From assembly GCF_000214355.1 (NCBI RefSeq), contig NC_015577.1:2967389-3031388 (forward strand): DNA of 64,000 nucleotides. The letters run 5' to 3'. This document shows positions 24,944-32,443 of the stretch, one piece after another (within the stretch, counting starts at the first letter, position 1; every line of letters begins with the position of its first letter). The DNA is from Leadbettera azotonutricia ZAS-9. GTDB taxonomy: Bacteria; Spirochaetota; Spirochaetia; Treponematales; Breznakiellaceae. The notes under the pieces were generated by a model. The model was given only the letters and a program-made list of their open reading frames with translations. It did no database searches and was not told where the DNA came from. The translations under genes and the position numbers were made by a program.

Positions 24944-25367
24944 TGGTATACTCCTCCACAAAAGTTATTGGATTCACCACCGCAATACCGCGTATGTTTT
25001 TATTGAGAATTTTTTTATCGGTAGTGATGAAATAATCACAAGCGGCATAGATTGATGAAGCGATATGTAATGCGTCTTTGGAGCGCAGCTTCTGTTCCAT
25101 TAGTTCACCGGCGTTGAGTAAGATTGTCTCATTCAGGGTACAGTGAACCGTTGCCAAATCTTTCCAGGCTTTGATCCGCTCGCGCTTTTCGGGAAAGGGA
25201 TTGTCATTATTTTCATACTCATTCACCGAGGACCATACCAAATCAAGTTGTTTCTCTTTGACCAGTTCCTGTATATACAGTTTTGCCTCGGCTTCTAATC
25301 GGACTATAATGGCAAGCTGTTCATCAAAAGGCCGATTATAGCTGCAATTATCCAGATATATTCTCAT
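24933..25367 (-). CDS. PIN-domain protein, predicted VapC-like RNase toxin
   Basis: A 144-residue PIN-domain protein starting MRIYLDNCSYNRPFDEQL. Expected acidic metal-binding residues are visible: Asp6 (YLDNC), a Glu in NEYENN, Asp in SKDALHIASS and Asp in DYFITTDKKIL. PIN toxins cut tRNA, rRNA or mRNA. The ATG at 25367 follows AGGGG; a longer frame to 25403 has no ribosome-binding site. A promoter-like TTGGCT-N18-TATAGT overlaps the start so closely that the message could be leaderless, or the true promoter is further upstream. Its small partner follows, overlapping by 11 nt. Confidence 0.85.
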   Translation of the reverse strand: MRIYLDNCSYNRPFDEQLAIIVRLEAEAKLYIQELVKEKQLDLVWSSVNEYENNDNPFPEKRERIKAWKDLATVHCTLNETILLNAGELMEQKLRSKDALHIASSIYAACDYFITTDKKILNKNIRGIAVVNPITFVEEYTNEK

Positions 25368-25374
25368 ACCCCTA

Positions 25375-25560
25375 CTATACTGTAAAAATGGGGATATAGC
25401 CAACAGTACAATTACAGTAAGTGCCAGGTTGCCCCCTCGTGCCGCACTCGCCGTCTATCATGCGTTTTTCCACATTGACAATCCTGTTTGCCTTGAGGAA
25501 TTTGTTTAATTCGTCGCATACTGTTGCCAAATCGAGTTGTTTCTCTATAACCAGTTCCAT
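25375..25560 (-). pseudogene. Probable remnant of a second PIN-type gene
   Basis: A 61-codon open frame just upstream of the PIN gene. Its first bases (25527-25558) match 25238-25269 inside the PIN gene at 29 of 32 positions and encode ELVIEKQLDLA, against ELVKEKQLDLV in the intact gene. The rest (VCDELNKFLKANRIVNVEKR) does not match the PIN fold. It looks like a partial duplication joined to other sequence. It could instead be a short functional protein, but I see no ribosome-binding site. Confidence 0.45.
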
Positions 25561-25609
25561 AATTAAGCGGATTTTGGAACTGAATCAATTTGCTTTCATT
25601 GAAAACGCA

Positions 25610-25661
25610 ACTGCGCCCATCTCTGCAGTTTTGAATTAAAAAAAGCAGAGATAAGCGCAGT
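25610..25661. repeat. Dispersed hairpin repeat, copy 1 (loop orientation A)
   Basis: Arms of 17 nt, ACTGCGCCCATCTCTGC (25610-25626) and GCAGAGATAAGCGCAGT (25645-25661), enclose the 18-nt loop AGTTTTGAATTAAAAAAA. The arms pair except for two central positions, which become G-U pairs in a minus-strand RNA. The same arms recur at 59981-60032, where the loop is the exact reverse complement although arms and outer flanks keep the same orientation. It lies in the 436-bp stretch between the PIN gene and the HAD gene, upstream of both. Confidence 0.85.
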
Positions 25662-25803
25662 CAGATTAATCCTGTCATGGAGGATCAACACCCTCCGGCA
25701 GTGGTTGCGGGCCTGTGATTTTTCATTTTCTTTGCCGCGCCCTTGCCCCTGACAAATCCTCATTTTTCTGCTATACTCGCTATACTTATATGTGGATAAA
25801 AAA

Positions 25804-26571
25804 ATGAAATTTCCTGCTGTGGCTTTTGATCTGGATGGCACTCTTTACCCGAACTACAGTTTCTATGCAAGGCTCGTTCCTTTTTTATTGAAGGAACAGC
25901 GTTACCTGAGGGCCTTCGGGAAGGCCAGGGACAGGCTCAGGGCCGAGGAATGCAATTTGGCTGCGCCGAATTGCTTGGAAGTTTCGTCAGGCGAAACTCC
26001 AGGCCGCCTTTCCGAAAGGAACTTGTCATTCTATGAGCGGCAGGCTGCCTACATGGGGGAGATTCTCCATGCGAAGCCGGAGCTGCTCCTTCAAAAAACC
26101 GAAAAAATCATTTACCGGGGCTGGGAGCCTATCTTCAAAAAGGTCAGGCTTTTTCCCCATGTGATAGAGACCCTCAGGGCGCTTAAGGAAGCGGGGGTCA
26201 GGCTGGGGCTCCTTTCCGATTTCCCCCCGGAGGCCAAGCTTGAAAACCTGGGGCTGGGCGGGCTTTGGGATGCGGTGCTCTGCTCCGAGGCTATAGGCTG
26301 CCTCAAGCCCGGGCCCCTGCCCTTCGCGGAACTGGCGAAAACCATGGGCTGCACCCCCGGGGAGATGCTCTACGTGGGGAACAGTTTCCGCTACGATGTG
26401 CTGGGCGCGCAAGGGGCGGGCATGAAGGCTGCCTGGGTGGTTTCCCGGTCCAAGGCCAAAAAACAGGCTCGGGGCCTGAAAAACGCGCCTGCGGCGGAAC
26501 TGCCAGCGAAGCCCGCAGCGGATTTTGTCTTTTCCGACTATCGCAAATTGCGCGATTATGTGTTAACCTAG
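25804..26571 (+). CDS. HAD-superfamily hydrolase
   Basis: A 255-residue phosphatase-like protein. Motif I is FDLDGTLYP (residues 8-16), motif II LLSDFP, motif III a Lys in CLKPGPLPF, and motif IV GNSFRYDVLGAQGAGM, so the catalytic set is complete. It looks like a subfamily I phosphatase with an alpha-helical cap. The substrate cannot be told. The start at ATG 25804 (MKFPAVAFDLDG) is preferred; a GTG at 25792 adds four residues. A TATACT box lies about 20 nt upstream. The SpiroCoCo-type gene follows 7 nt after the stop, so the two may be co-transcribed. Confidence 0.88.
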   Translation: MKFPAVAFDLDGTLYPNYSFYARLVPFLLKEQRYLRAFGKARDRLRAEECNLAAPNCLEVSSGETPGRLSERNLSFYERQAAYMGEILHAKPELLLQKTEKIIYRGWEPIFKKVRLFPHVIETLRALKEAGVRLGLLSDFPPEAKLENLGLGGLWDAVLCSEAIGCLKPGPLPFAELAKTMGCTPGEMLYVGNSFRYDVLGAQGAGMKAAWVVSRSKAKKQARGLKNAPAAELPAKPAADFVFSDYRKLRDYVLT

Positions 26572-26578
26572 AAGGCAA

Positions 26579-29443
26579 ATGGGCTTTTTTACCGTAGGAA
26601 ACCTCTTAACCCTGGGCATTGTAGCCTTGGTTCTCATTCTGTACCGCCAATTGGACAGGCGGGGCCGTTCCCTGGACAAGCTGAGCAAATTCGCCGAAAA
26701 AATCAAAACCGAATTCAGGGCCTTTACGGACGAACAGGGGGAAGCGGTAAGCGGTTACCGCGCGGAACTCAAGGTGGAGCAGGAAGCTGCCAAGGTCCTG
26801 ATGGATCGGATTAAAACCACCAACGAAGAACTGGCCGAAAAGTCCGCCGCTGTCGCGCGACTGGAAGAACGGCTCAAAACCTACGAAAGCTCCATGGAAG
26901 AGTTGTCGGGCATGACCGGCAGGGTACAGGAAAACCTCAACAGGATACGGGACGAGTCCGCTTTTGTGGAAGGGGCTGCCCGGCGCGTTACCGAGGCCAA
27001 GTCCGGCCTTGAGGATCTGGAGAACGGCCTTCAGAGCCTTGAGATCCGCTTTGAGCGGGACAATGCCGAATCCCTGGAGAAGACTGCCGAGTCCGTCATA
27101 GCGGCGGTGAGGTCCGCGGTTTCCGATCTCGAAGCCAATGCGGAAACCATAGAGCGACAGGTGGACGAGCACCGCGATGCGGTGAACAAGATAGAACAGG
27201 AACGGGCCGCAAGCCTGGCTCGGGACATGGACATAGTGAACAGGACCCTCAAGACTGCTGTCGAGCAGGCGGGACTCAGGGCGGACCGCATGGAAGAAGC
27301 AGCCCTGGTCAAGCTCAAGGAGCAGGCCCAGGAACGCATCAGGCGGCTTCAGGCGGCGGAGGAAGAGCGGCTCAAGACCTACCAGGAAAGCGCCAAAAAC
27401 CGGGTGGCGGAGAGCCAGGGGCTGGTAAAAACGTTCCGCGAGGAATGGCGCACAGAACGCCAGGAATGGGAAACCAGGGATAAAGCCCTCAGGGATGAAT
27501 GGAAAAAAGATCTTCAGGAGATGAAGAATGCTGTGGCGGATCAGGAAGCCCAGCTGGTAAAAGTTTCGGAAGAGATGAAACGCAAAGCCCTGGAAGTTAC
27601 AGGCGCGAGGCTCGAAGAATACCGCCAGGCCCAGGACGGGGAATTCAGGCGCCTCGAAGCCCTCACCGAAGACAGCCGCAAGCTGGACGCGGAGCTCCGC
27701 AGGAGCATGCAGGAAGTCACAGCGAAAGTCCGTGACGAGTTTATCCTTTTCGAAACCGAGTCCGACAATGCCCGCAAGGCCGCGGCTGAAGAATTCAGTT
27801 CCGCTGCTGCTGCACTCAGGCAGGATATGGAAGGTGTAGAAAAAGAATTAAACAGCCTCAAGAACCAGGCTTATCAAAATGTGTCGGAAAAACTGCAAGT
27901 CTTCGAAGACGATTTCTTTGCGGACCTGGCCCGCCGTTCAGGGGACATAGAGCGCCGCCTTTCGGAATGGCAGGACAACCTCGAAACCAAACTCAAAGCC
28001 CTGGGCGAAGACGCGGAAACCAGGCGGCAGGATCTTGAAACGAAGCTCAGCGAAGACATGAAAAAAACCCTTGACGCCCAGACCGGCAAGCTCCTTTCGG
28101 ATCTTGAACGGCTTAAGATCGAGTCCGGCGCTTTTGAAGAAAGCATACGAGGCAGGATGAATGCTGCCGACGATTCCCTTGCATCCTACAAGGCTGAGCT
28201 CGACCATAACCTTGAAGACGCCCGGGAAAGCGCCGAGCTTACCATCAAGGCCGAAATCGGGAACTACGCCCTCACCACTGCGGAAACCATCAAACAGAAC
28301 CAGCGGGAGCTTGAGGGAAAATTCCGCGATATTTCCGGGTATGTCGAAAACCGCAATACTGAACTCAGCGGGATTATCGATGCATCAAGGCAGAGCATCT
28401 CCGGCCTTGACAGCCGCATAGCAGCGGTACGGTCTTCCATTGAGGAGGCTTACCAGGACGCGGATTCCAGGCGCAGCGAAATTGTCGCCCGCGCCGAGGA
28501 GCAGGCCAAAACCCTTGACGCCGAGGTCAAAGACGCCGAACGGCACATCAAAGAATTCTTTGACCAGACCAAACTCATCGATCAGGCCAACGAGCTCAAA
28601 ATCGACATGGAACGGCGTATCGAAGATCTCCGGGGCGACATCAACCGCCTGGATCAGCGCCGTTCCGAAGCTGCCCAGCTTGAAAGCCAGTTCGTCAAGA
28701 TACGCCGCCTTGAAGACGAGGTCAACGCCAAGATGACCCGCTTCCTTTCGGAAAAGCACCGTATCGAGCAAATGGACGCGGATTTCTCGCGGCTGATTCA
28801 GATTTCCCGGGCGGTGGAAGAAAAACTCACCCAGGTTACCGCCTCGGACGATATACTCCAGCAGATGCAGGTGCAGATACGCAAGCTCGAAGAATCCCTG
28901 GAAGACGCGGAAGAAAAGTACCAGCGCATTGAAAAGAAAAACCAGACCCTGGACATGACTGCCGACGGCATAGCCAGCAACTTCAAGGCCCTCCAGGAAT
29001 CCGAAAAGGCCATCGAAAAAATCCAATCCGATCTTTCCCGTCTCGGTTCCGATCACGAATCCCTTAAAAATTCCATCGAAGCCCTTGCAGGGGAAAGCGA
29101 AAAAGCCCGTGAAACAGCAGACGAGATCTCGGTCCTCGATGAAGCCCTTGCGGAAATCAGGGAAAAGACCAACGCATTGCAAAAAGCCAGGGAATGGATA
29201 GCCCAATCCGAAACCCGCCTTGAAGTTCTCAACAAGCAGGTTCAAACCAATTTGAAGATCATGGAAGGCGTTATAAACGGGAAGGGCGGCGACCCCCTGG
29301 GCACCGGCGCGCCCTCAATCGGCAAGAGGGAAAGCATCATAGCCCTGGCGCGCCAGAGCTGGACTGTAGAACAGATAGCCAAAACCCTTAAAATTTCCCA
29401 GGGCGAAGTCGAGCTCACCCTCGAAACCTTCAACAAAGAATAA
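26579..29443 (+). CDS. Giant membrane-anchored coiled-coil protein (SpiroCoCo family)
   Basis: A 954-residue protein with one N-terminal membrane helix (about 4-22) followed by nearly continuous charged coiled coil to about residue 900. Near the C-terminus, ALARQSWTVEQIAKTLKISQGEVELTLE resembles a helix-turn-helix of the sigma-70 region 4 or phage-terminase type. The architecture fits the SpiroCoCo coiled-coil family of spirochaetes. Proteins of this shape are thought to be cytoskeletal or envelope-organising, but function is not established. The combination of a membrane anchor, a filament about 130 nm long if fully extended, and a DNA-binding-like tip could link membrane and nucleoid (inference). 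A 9-bp hairpin follows at 29455. Confidence 0.85.
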   Translation: MGFFTVGNLLTLGIVALVLILYRQLDRRGRSLDKLSKFAEKIKTEFRAFTDEQGEAVSGYRAELKVEQEAAKVLMDRIKTTNEELAEKSAAVARLEERLKTYESSMEELSGMTGRVQENLNRIRDESAFVEGAARRVTEAKSGLEDLENGLQSLEIRFERDNAESLEKTAESVIAAVRSAVSDLEANAETIERQVDEHRDAVNKIEQERAASLARDMDIVNRTLKTAVEQAGLRADRMEEAALVKLKEQAQERIRRLQAAEEERLKTYQESAKNRVAESQGLVKTFREEWRTERQEWETRDKALRDEWKKDLQEMKNAVADQEAQLVKVSEEMKRKALEVTGARLEEYRQAQDGEFRRLEALTEDSRKLDAELRRSMQEVTAKVRDEFILFETESDNARKAAAEEFSSAAAALRQDMEGVEKELNSLKNQAYQNVSEKLQVFEDDFFADLARRSGDIERRLSEWQDNLETKLKALGEDAETRRQDLETKLSEDMKKTLDAQTGKLLSDLERLKIESGAFEESIRGRMNAADDSLASYKAELDHNLEDARESAELTIKAEIGNYALTTAETIKQNQRELEGKFRDISGYVENRNTELSGIIDASRQSISGLDSRIAAVRSSIEEAYQDADSRRSEIVARAEEQAKTLDAEVKDAERHIKEFFDQTKLIDQANELKIDMERRIEDLRGDINRLDQRRSEAAQLESQFVKIRRLEDEVNAKMTRFLSEKHRIEQMDADFSRLIQISRAVEEKLTQVTASDDILQQMQVQIRKLEESLEDAEEKYQRIEKKNQTLDMTADGIASNFKALQESEKAIEKIQSDLSRLGSDHESLKNSIEALAGESEKARETADEISVLDEALAEIREKTNALQKAREWIAQSETRLEVLNKQVQTNLKIMEGVINGKGGDPLGTGAPSIGKRESIIALARQSWTVEQIAKTLKISQGEVELTLETFNKE

Positions 29444-29454
29444 GATCCGAGGCA

Positions 29455-29479
29455 GTTCCAAAACATCGGATTTTGGAAC
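29455..29479. terminator. Hairpin between convergent genes
   Basis: GTTCCAAAA/TTTTGGAAC arms (9 bp, perfect) with loop CATCGGA lie between the stop codons of the coiled-coil gene and nth. No U-run follows, but the position between convergent genes makes a bidirectional terminator or 3' stabiliser likely. Confidence 0.5.
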
Positions 29480-29487
29480 CAGCTCAT

Positions 29488-30231
29488 CTACCTCGCCTTT
29501 CCGACTCCCCGCCTCTTGCAGTGTTTCGCGAGGGGGCAGCGTGAGCAGAAGGGGCTCACGGGCCTGCAAACATTCTGTCCGTACAGCACCAAAAGCGCAT
29601 TGATGCGTTTCCAGTAACGCTTGGGCAAAATTTCCCGGAGTTCCGCCTCGGTTTTATCCGGCACCTCCGTTTCGACCCAGCCCATGCGGTTTGAAATACG
29701 GTGCACATGAATATCAACACAGATGCCATCCATATCAAAGGCTTCGGTCAGGACAAGATTCGCGGTTTTTCTGCCGACTCCCGGAAGGCTGAGCAGCGCA
29801 TCCATATCGGCAGGGACTTTCCCCCCGTATTGCGTTAACAGTATTACTGCGATTTTCTGCAAATTGGCTGCTTTAGTGCGATAAAAACCAGCAGGGTAAG
29901 CGAGTTTCGCGGTCTTTTCTTCCCCCAGCCCAATAAGCTCTTTTGGCCCGGGCGCCTTTTCCAAAAGCGATTTGGAAGTTTTCAGGGTTACGGCATCTTT
30001 GGTGCGGAGGCTCAGGATAGTTGACACCAATACTGCCCAAGCCTTGTCCGGAGGGGAACCTCGCTCCTTGAGCTCTTCCCTGTCCGAAAGGACAGTTCTT
30101 GGGGTTCCAGGTTCTTTTTTGTATTCTTCGGCTAGCGCAGTTACGGAAGGATCGCTTCCCTCGCTTGCGGCCAAATGCTCCCTGCGCCATTTTTCCAATA
30201 TTCTGAAAACAGCGCCCCACTCCGGCTTCAT
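29488..30231 (-). CDS. nth: Endonuclease III (DNA glycosylase/AP lyase)
   Basis: Base-excision repair enzyme for oxidised pyrimidines. The helix-hairpin-helix LPGVGRKTANLVL carries the catalytic lysine, and VDIHVHRISNRMGW the catalytic aspartate. The C-terminal 4Fe-4S loop is present as C-x6-C-x2-C-x5-C (CRPVSPFCSRCPLAKHC). At 247 residues it is about 30 longer than E. coli Nth because of an N-terminal extension. The ATG overlaps the stop codon of ispF (ATGA), so translation is coupled to ispF. Confidence 0.93.
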   Translation of the reverse strand: MKPEWGAVFRILEKWRREHLAASEGSDPSVTALAEEYKKEPGTPRTVLSDREELKERGSPPDKAWAVLVSTILSLRTKDAVTLKTSKSLLEKAPGPKELIGLGEEKTAKLAYPAGFYRTKAANLQKIAVILLTQYGGKVPADMDALLSLPGVGRKTANLVLTEAFDMDGICVDIHVHRISNRMGWVETEVPDKTEAELREILPKRYWKRINALLVLYGQNVCRPVSPFCSRCPLAKHCKRRGVGKAR

Positions 30232-30710
30232 GTATCATCCCTCTCAAGGAGGCACACAACCAGGGCTTCTACAGCCTCACTGTGCCCCAATTCGCCAAGA
30301 CCCTCATTGGTCTTGGCTTTAACAAAGACAGCGCTTTTGTCAACGCCCAACGTGCCAGCCAGGGATGCGCAAATTTTATCCCTAAAAGGGAGTATCCTGG
30401 GTTTCTCGCAGGTAATCACGCAGTCAATATTGACGATCCTCCAGCCCGCCTCCCTGGCCTTGTTCCATGAGATGCCAAGCAGTTTCATGGAATCCGCATC
30501 TTTCCAGGCTGGGTCAGCGGGTGGAAACAATTCCCCAATGTCGGCAAGCCCTGCCGCCCCCAGCAAGGCATCCGCAAGGGCATGGGCAAGCACATCCCCG
30601 TCGGAGTGGCCTGCCTCCCCTTTCTCAAAGGGAAGCTCCACGCCCCCCAAAAGGAATTTTCGCCCTGTAGCGAGCTTATGCAAATCTTTGCCTAAACCAA
30701 TCCGAAACAT
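30228..30710 (-). CDS. ispF: 2-C-methyl-D-erythritol 2,4-cyclodiphosphate synthase
   Basis: A MEP-pathway enzyme that forms the cyclic diphosphate. It has 160 residues, normal for the family. Metal-binding Asp and His are in GLGKDLHKL (the usual G-x-D-x-H) and GHSDGDVLAHALADALLGAAGL. The ATG at 30710 is preferred because GGAAGG lies 4-5 nt upstream; an in-frame TTG at 30722 would overlap the ribosome-binding site. It is followed by nth with overlapping stop and start, and a methyltransferase gene precedes it by 20 nt. Confidence 0.94.
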   Translation of the reverse strand: MFRIGLGKDLHKLATGRKFLLGGVELPFEKGEAGHSDGDVLAHALADALLGAAGLADIGELFPPADPAWKDADSMKLLGISWNKAREAGWRIVNIDCVITCEKPRILPFRDKICASLAGTLGVDKSAVFVKAKTNEGLGELGHSEAVEALVVCLLERDDT

Positions 30711-30730
30711 ATAACCTTCCAATATCCGCC

Positions 30731-31510
30731 TTAAGCTTTTCTCCCCGCAACGATGAGCATTTGCGCCGCCTCGTCGTAGGGGTCCTCGTCCCAGCTGCCG
30801 TAAATATCCACCGAAGCAAAACCCGCATTAAGCATGAGGCTGCGGAGTTCGGAGGCCGCGTAGAGGCGCTGGATAAAAACTTTTTCCTGCCTCTCCCCGT
30901 CTTTAATAATGATCCACCGGTTCCACATGCTGCCCCAGGAATCTACCGGTGCGCTCTCGGTAAGCACAGTTAATCCTCCCCTCTCGAACCATTCAGCCTC
31001 GACAAAATCCCTTACTGCTATCTCCTTTCCCAAAACTTCGATGATAAAGACCCCGCCGCTTTTAAGCGAGTAAAGGGCGTTTTTTAAAAAGAGGAGATCG
31101 TCCAGGGGATCTTCAAAATAACCGAAGGAATTATAGAGGTTCAACGCGGCGTCAAAGGCTTCTTTTCTTTTAAAGGAGCGCACATCTTTTTGAATGAATT
31201 CCACATCAAGCTTATCGTAGGCTGCATCTTCTTTTGCGGAGCTCAGGTAGCTTTCGGTAATGTCCACCCCCGCAGCCCTGAAGCCCCTGCGGGCAAGCTC
31301 CAGGGTAATACGGCCAAAACCGCAGCAGAGGTCGAGGATGCGGGGCGCCTTCCTGCCCTTGATATCCAGATCGTACAGATTGAGACGGGCCATTCGGGTA
31401 ATGCCGTCAGCCACTGCGGGGACCTCTGCCCAGCGTGCCGCATCGAACATGACGGGAGCATAGCGCTCCCAAAATTCAGCATCCTCGAACCACTCTTTTT
31501 TTGAACTCAT
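30731..31510 (-). CDS. Class I SAM-dependent methyltransferase
   Basis: A 259-residue Rossmann-fold methyltransferase. Motif I is ILDLCCGFGRITLELARRG (about residues 78-96), followed by AAGVDITESYL, whose acidic residue binds the SAM ribose, and NLYNSFGYFED as motif IV. The substrate is unknown; small-molecule or lipid methyltransferases are typical for this group. It is probably the first gene of a methyltransferase-ispF-nth unit. It diverges from the lipoprotein starting at 31531, with only 20 bp between start codons, so the promoters overlap or lie inside the genes. Confidence 0.88.
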   Translation of the reverse strand: MSSKKEWFEDAEFWERYAPVMFDAARWAEVPAVADGITRMARLNLYDLDIKGRKAPRILDLCCGFGRITLELARRGFRAAGVDITESYLSSAKEDAAYDKLDVEFIQKDVRSFKRKEAFDAALNLYNSFGYFEDPLDDLLFLKNALYSLKSGGVFIIEVLGKEIAVRDFVEAEWFERGGLTVLTESAPVDSWGSMWNRWIIIKDGERQEKVFIQRLYAASELRSLMLNAGFASVDIYGSWDEDPYDEAAQMLIVAGRKA

Positions 31511-31530
31511 ATTTGTATTATATTATAAAA

Positions 31531-32112
31531 ATGAAAATAAATAAACTTGTTTTTGCATTGCTTGCGGCTCTGGTTCTTGGCGCCTGCAGCTCAAGCCCAA
31601 AAGTTTCTCCGGTTCCTTCTATTGAGGAAGATGCTGAACCGCCACAGGGCCCGAAATATCTGGAGTATTCCGAAAATTACGAGGTAACTATCTCTACACC
31701 CAGCCTTGTGGTATTCAACTGGCATAGGGACTATTATTCCGGCGGCGCCCACGGCATGCAGGAAAAAACCTGGTATGTCATCGATAAAAAAGCAAACGAA
31801 ACCATCAGGCGTTCCGATGTCTTTAAGCCAGGGAGCGAAGGCCAGCTTCAGGAACTCATAGAAAGCGCTTTGAGGAAACGGGATAAACTGGAAAGCTATG
31901 AAGCCCTCTCCTCCGGGGTTTATTTTGAGGATACTGTGGAAATCACGGATAATTATTTCTTTTCCAGGACAGGCGTGGGCTTCCACTGGGATCCTTATGA
32001 GATAGCCCCTTATTCCGAAGGGATAATTGAAATAATCCTCCCCTATGGCGATTTAAGGAGCCTCCTGAATCAAAAAGGCCTTGCCTTGGCAGAAGAAGTC
32101 CAAAAAGGCTGA
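31531..32112 (+). CDS. Lipoprotein with a DUF3298 (RsiV-like) domain
   Basis: A 193-residue lipoprotein starting MKINKLVFALLAALVLGAC (lipidated Cys at residue 19). The C-terminal half matches DUF3298: YSGGAHGMQ, then a helix, and GFHWDPYEIAPYSEGIIEIILPY. DUF3298 occurs in the anti-sigma factor RsiV and in PdaC-like proteins, often in periplasmic lysozyme or glycan-binding settings. There is no sigma factor gene nearby, so an anti-sigma role is not supported. A longer frame to 31501 lacks a ribosome-binding site. Confidence 0.82.
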   Translation: MKINKLVFALLAALVLGACSSSPKVSPVPSIEEDAEPPQGPKYLEYSENYEVTISTPSLVVFNWHRDYYSGGAHGMQEKTWYVIDKKANETIRRSDVFKPGSEGQLQELIESALRKRDKLESYEALSSGVYFEDTVEITDNYFFSRTGVGFHWDPYEIAPYSEGIIEIILPYGDLRSLLNQKGLALAEEVQKG

Positions 32113-32136
32113 GCCAAAAGCGGCGGCTTAATGTTC

Positions 32137-32172
32137 CTCCTCCAAATTCCGATATTGGAAGGGATGGAGGAG
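32137..32172 (+). promoter_or_regulatory. Hairpin that would mask the next gene's ribosome-binding site
   Basis: CTCCTCC (32137-32143) is complementary to the Shine-Dalgarno GGAGGAG (32166-32172), with an inner TTCC/GGAA stem. The folded RNA would hide the ribosome-binding site of the small gene at 32177. Confidence 0.5.
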
Positions 32173-32176
32173 CATA

Positions 32177-32386
32177 ATGAAACGCTATTGCATAAAATGC
32201 CGGGCCGGGCGCATAGAATACTTTGATGTGCTTGCGGAAAATGACGACGGCTTTAAGGTGAGGCTCACCAGGATCAGCGACGGGAACGAAAAAGTCATCG
32301 AAGAATTCATGTCCCGCCACCTCTTCGACATTTGCTATAAGACCGGGTATATCTTCGAGATGGAGAAGCAGGCTGCCACAGCCTGA
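32177..32386 (+). CDS. Small conserved-looking protein with a CxxC motif
   Basis: A 69-residue protein starting MKRYCIKCRAGRIEYFDVL, with a very strong GGAGGAG ribosome-binding site 4 nt before the ATG. Cys5 and Cys8 form a CxxC that could bind metal or be redox active. No second pair completes a zinc site inside the chain (one more Cys lies near residue 54). The function is unknown. Its ribosome-binding site is predicted to be folded into a hairpin with the upstream CTCCTCC. Confidence 0.65.
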   Translation: MKRYCIKCRAGRIEYFDVLAENDDGFKVRLTRISDGNEKVIEEFMSRHLFDICYKTGYIFEMEKQAATA

Positions 32387-32443
32387 TATCCGCGGTTTCA
32401 GGTGCTTGCGTAAAAAGGCTTCACTAACTAAACTTTCTCCATA

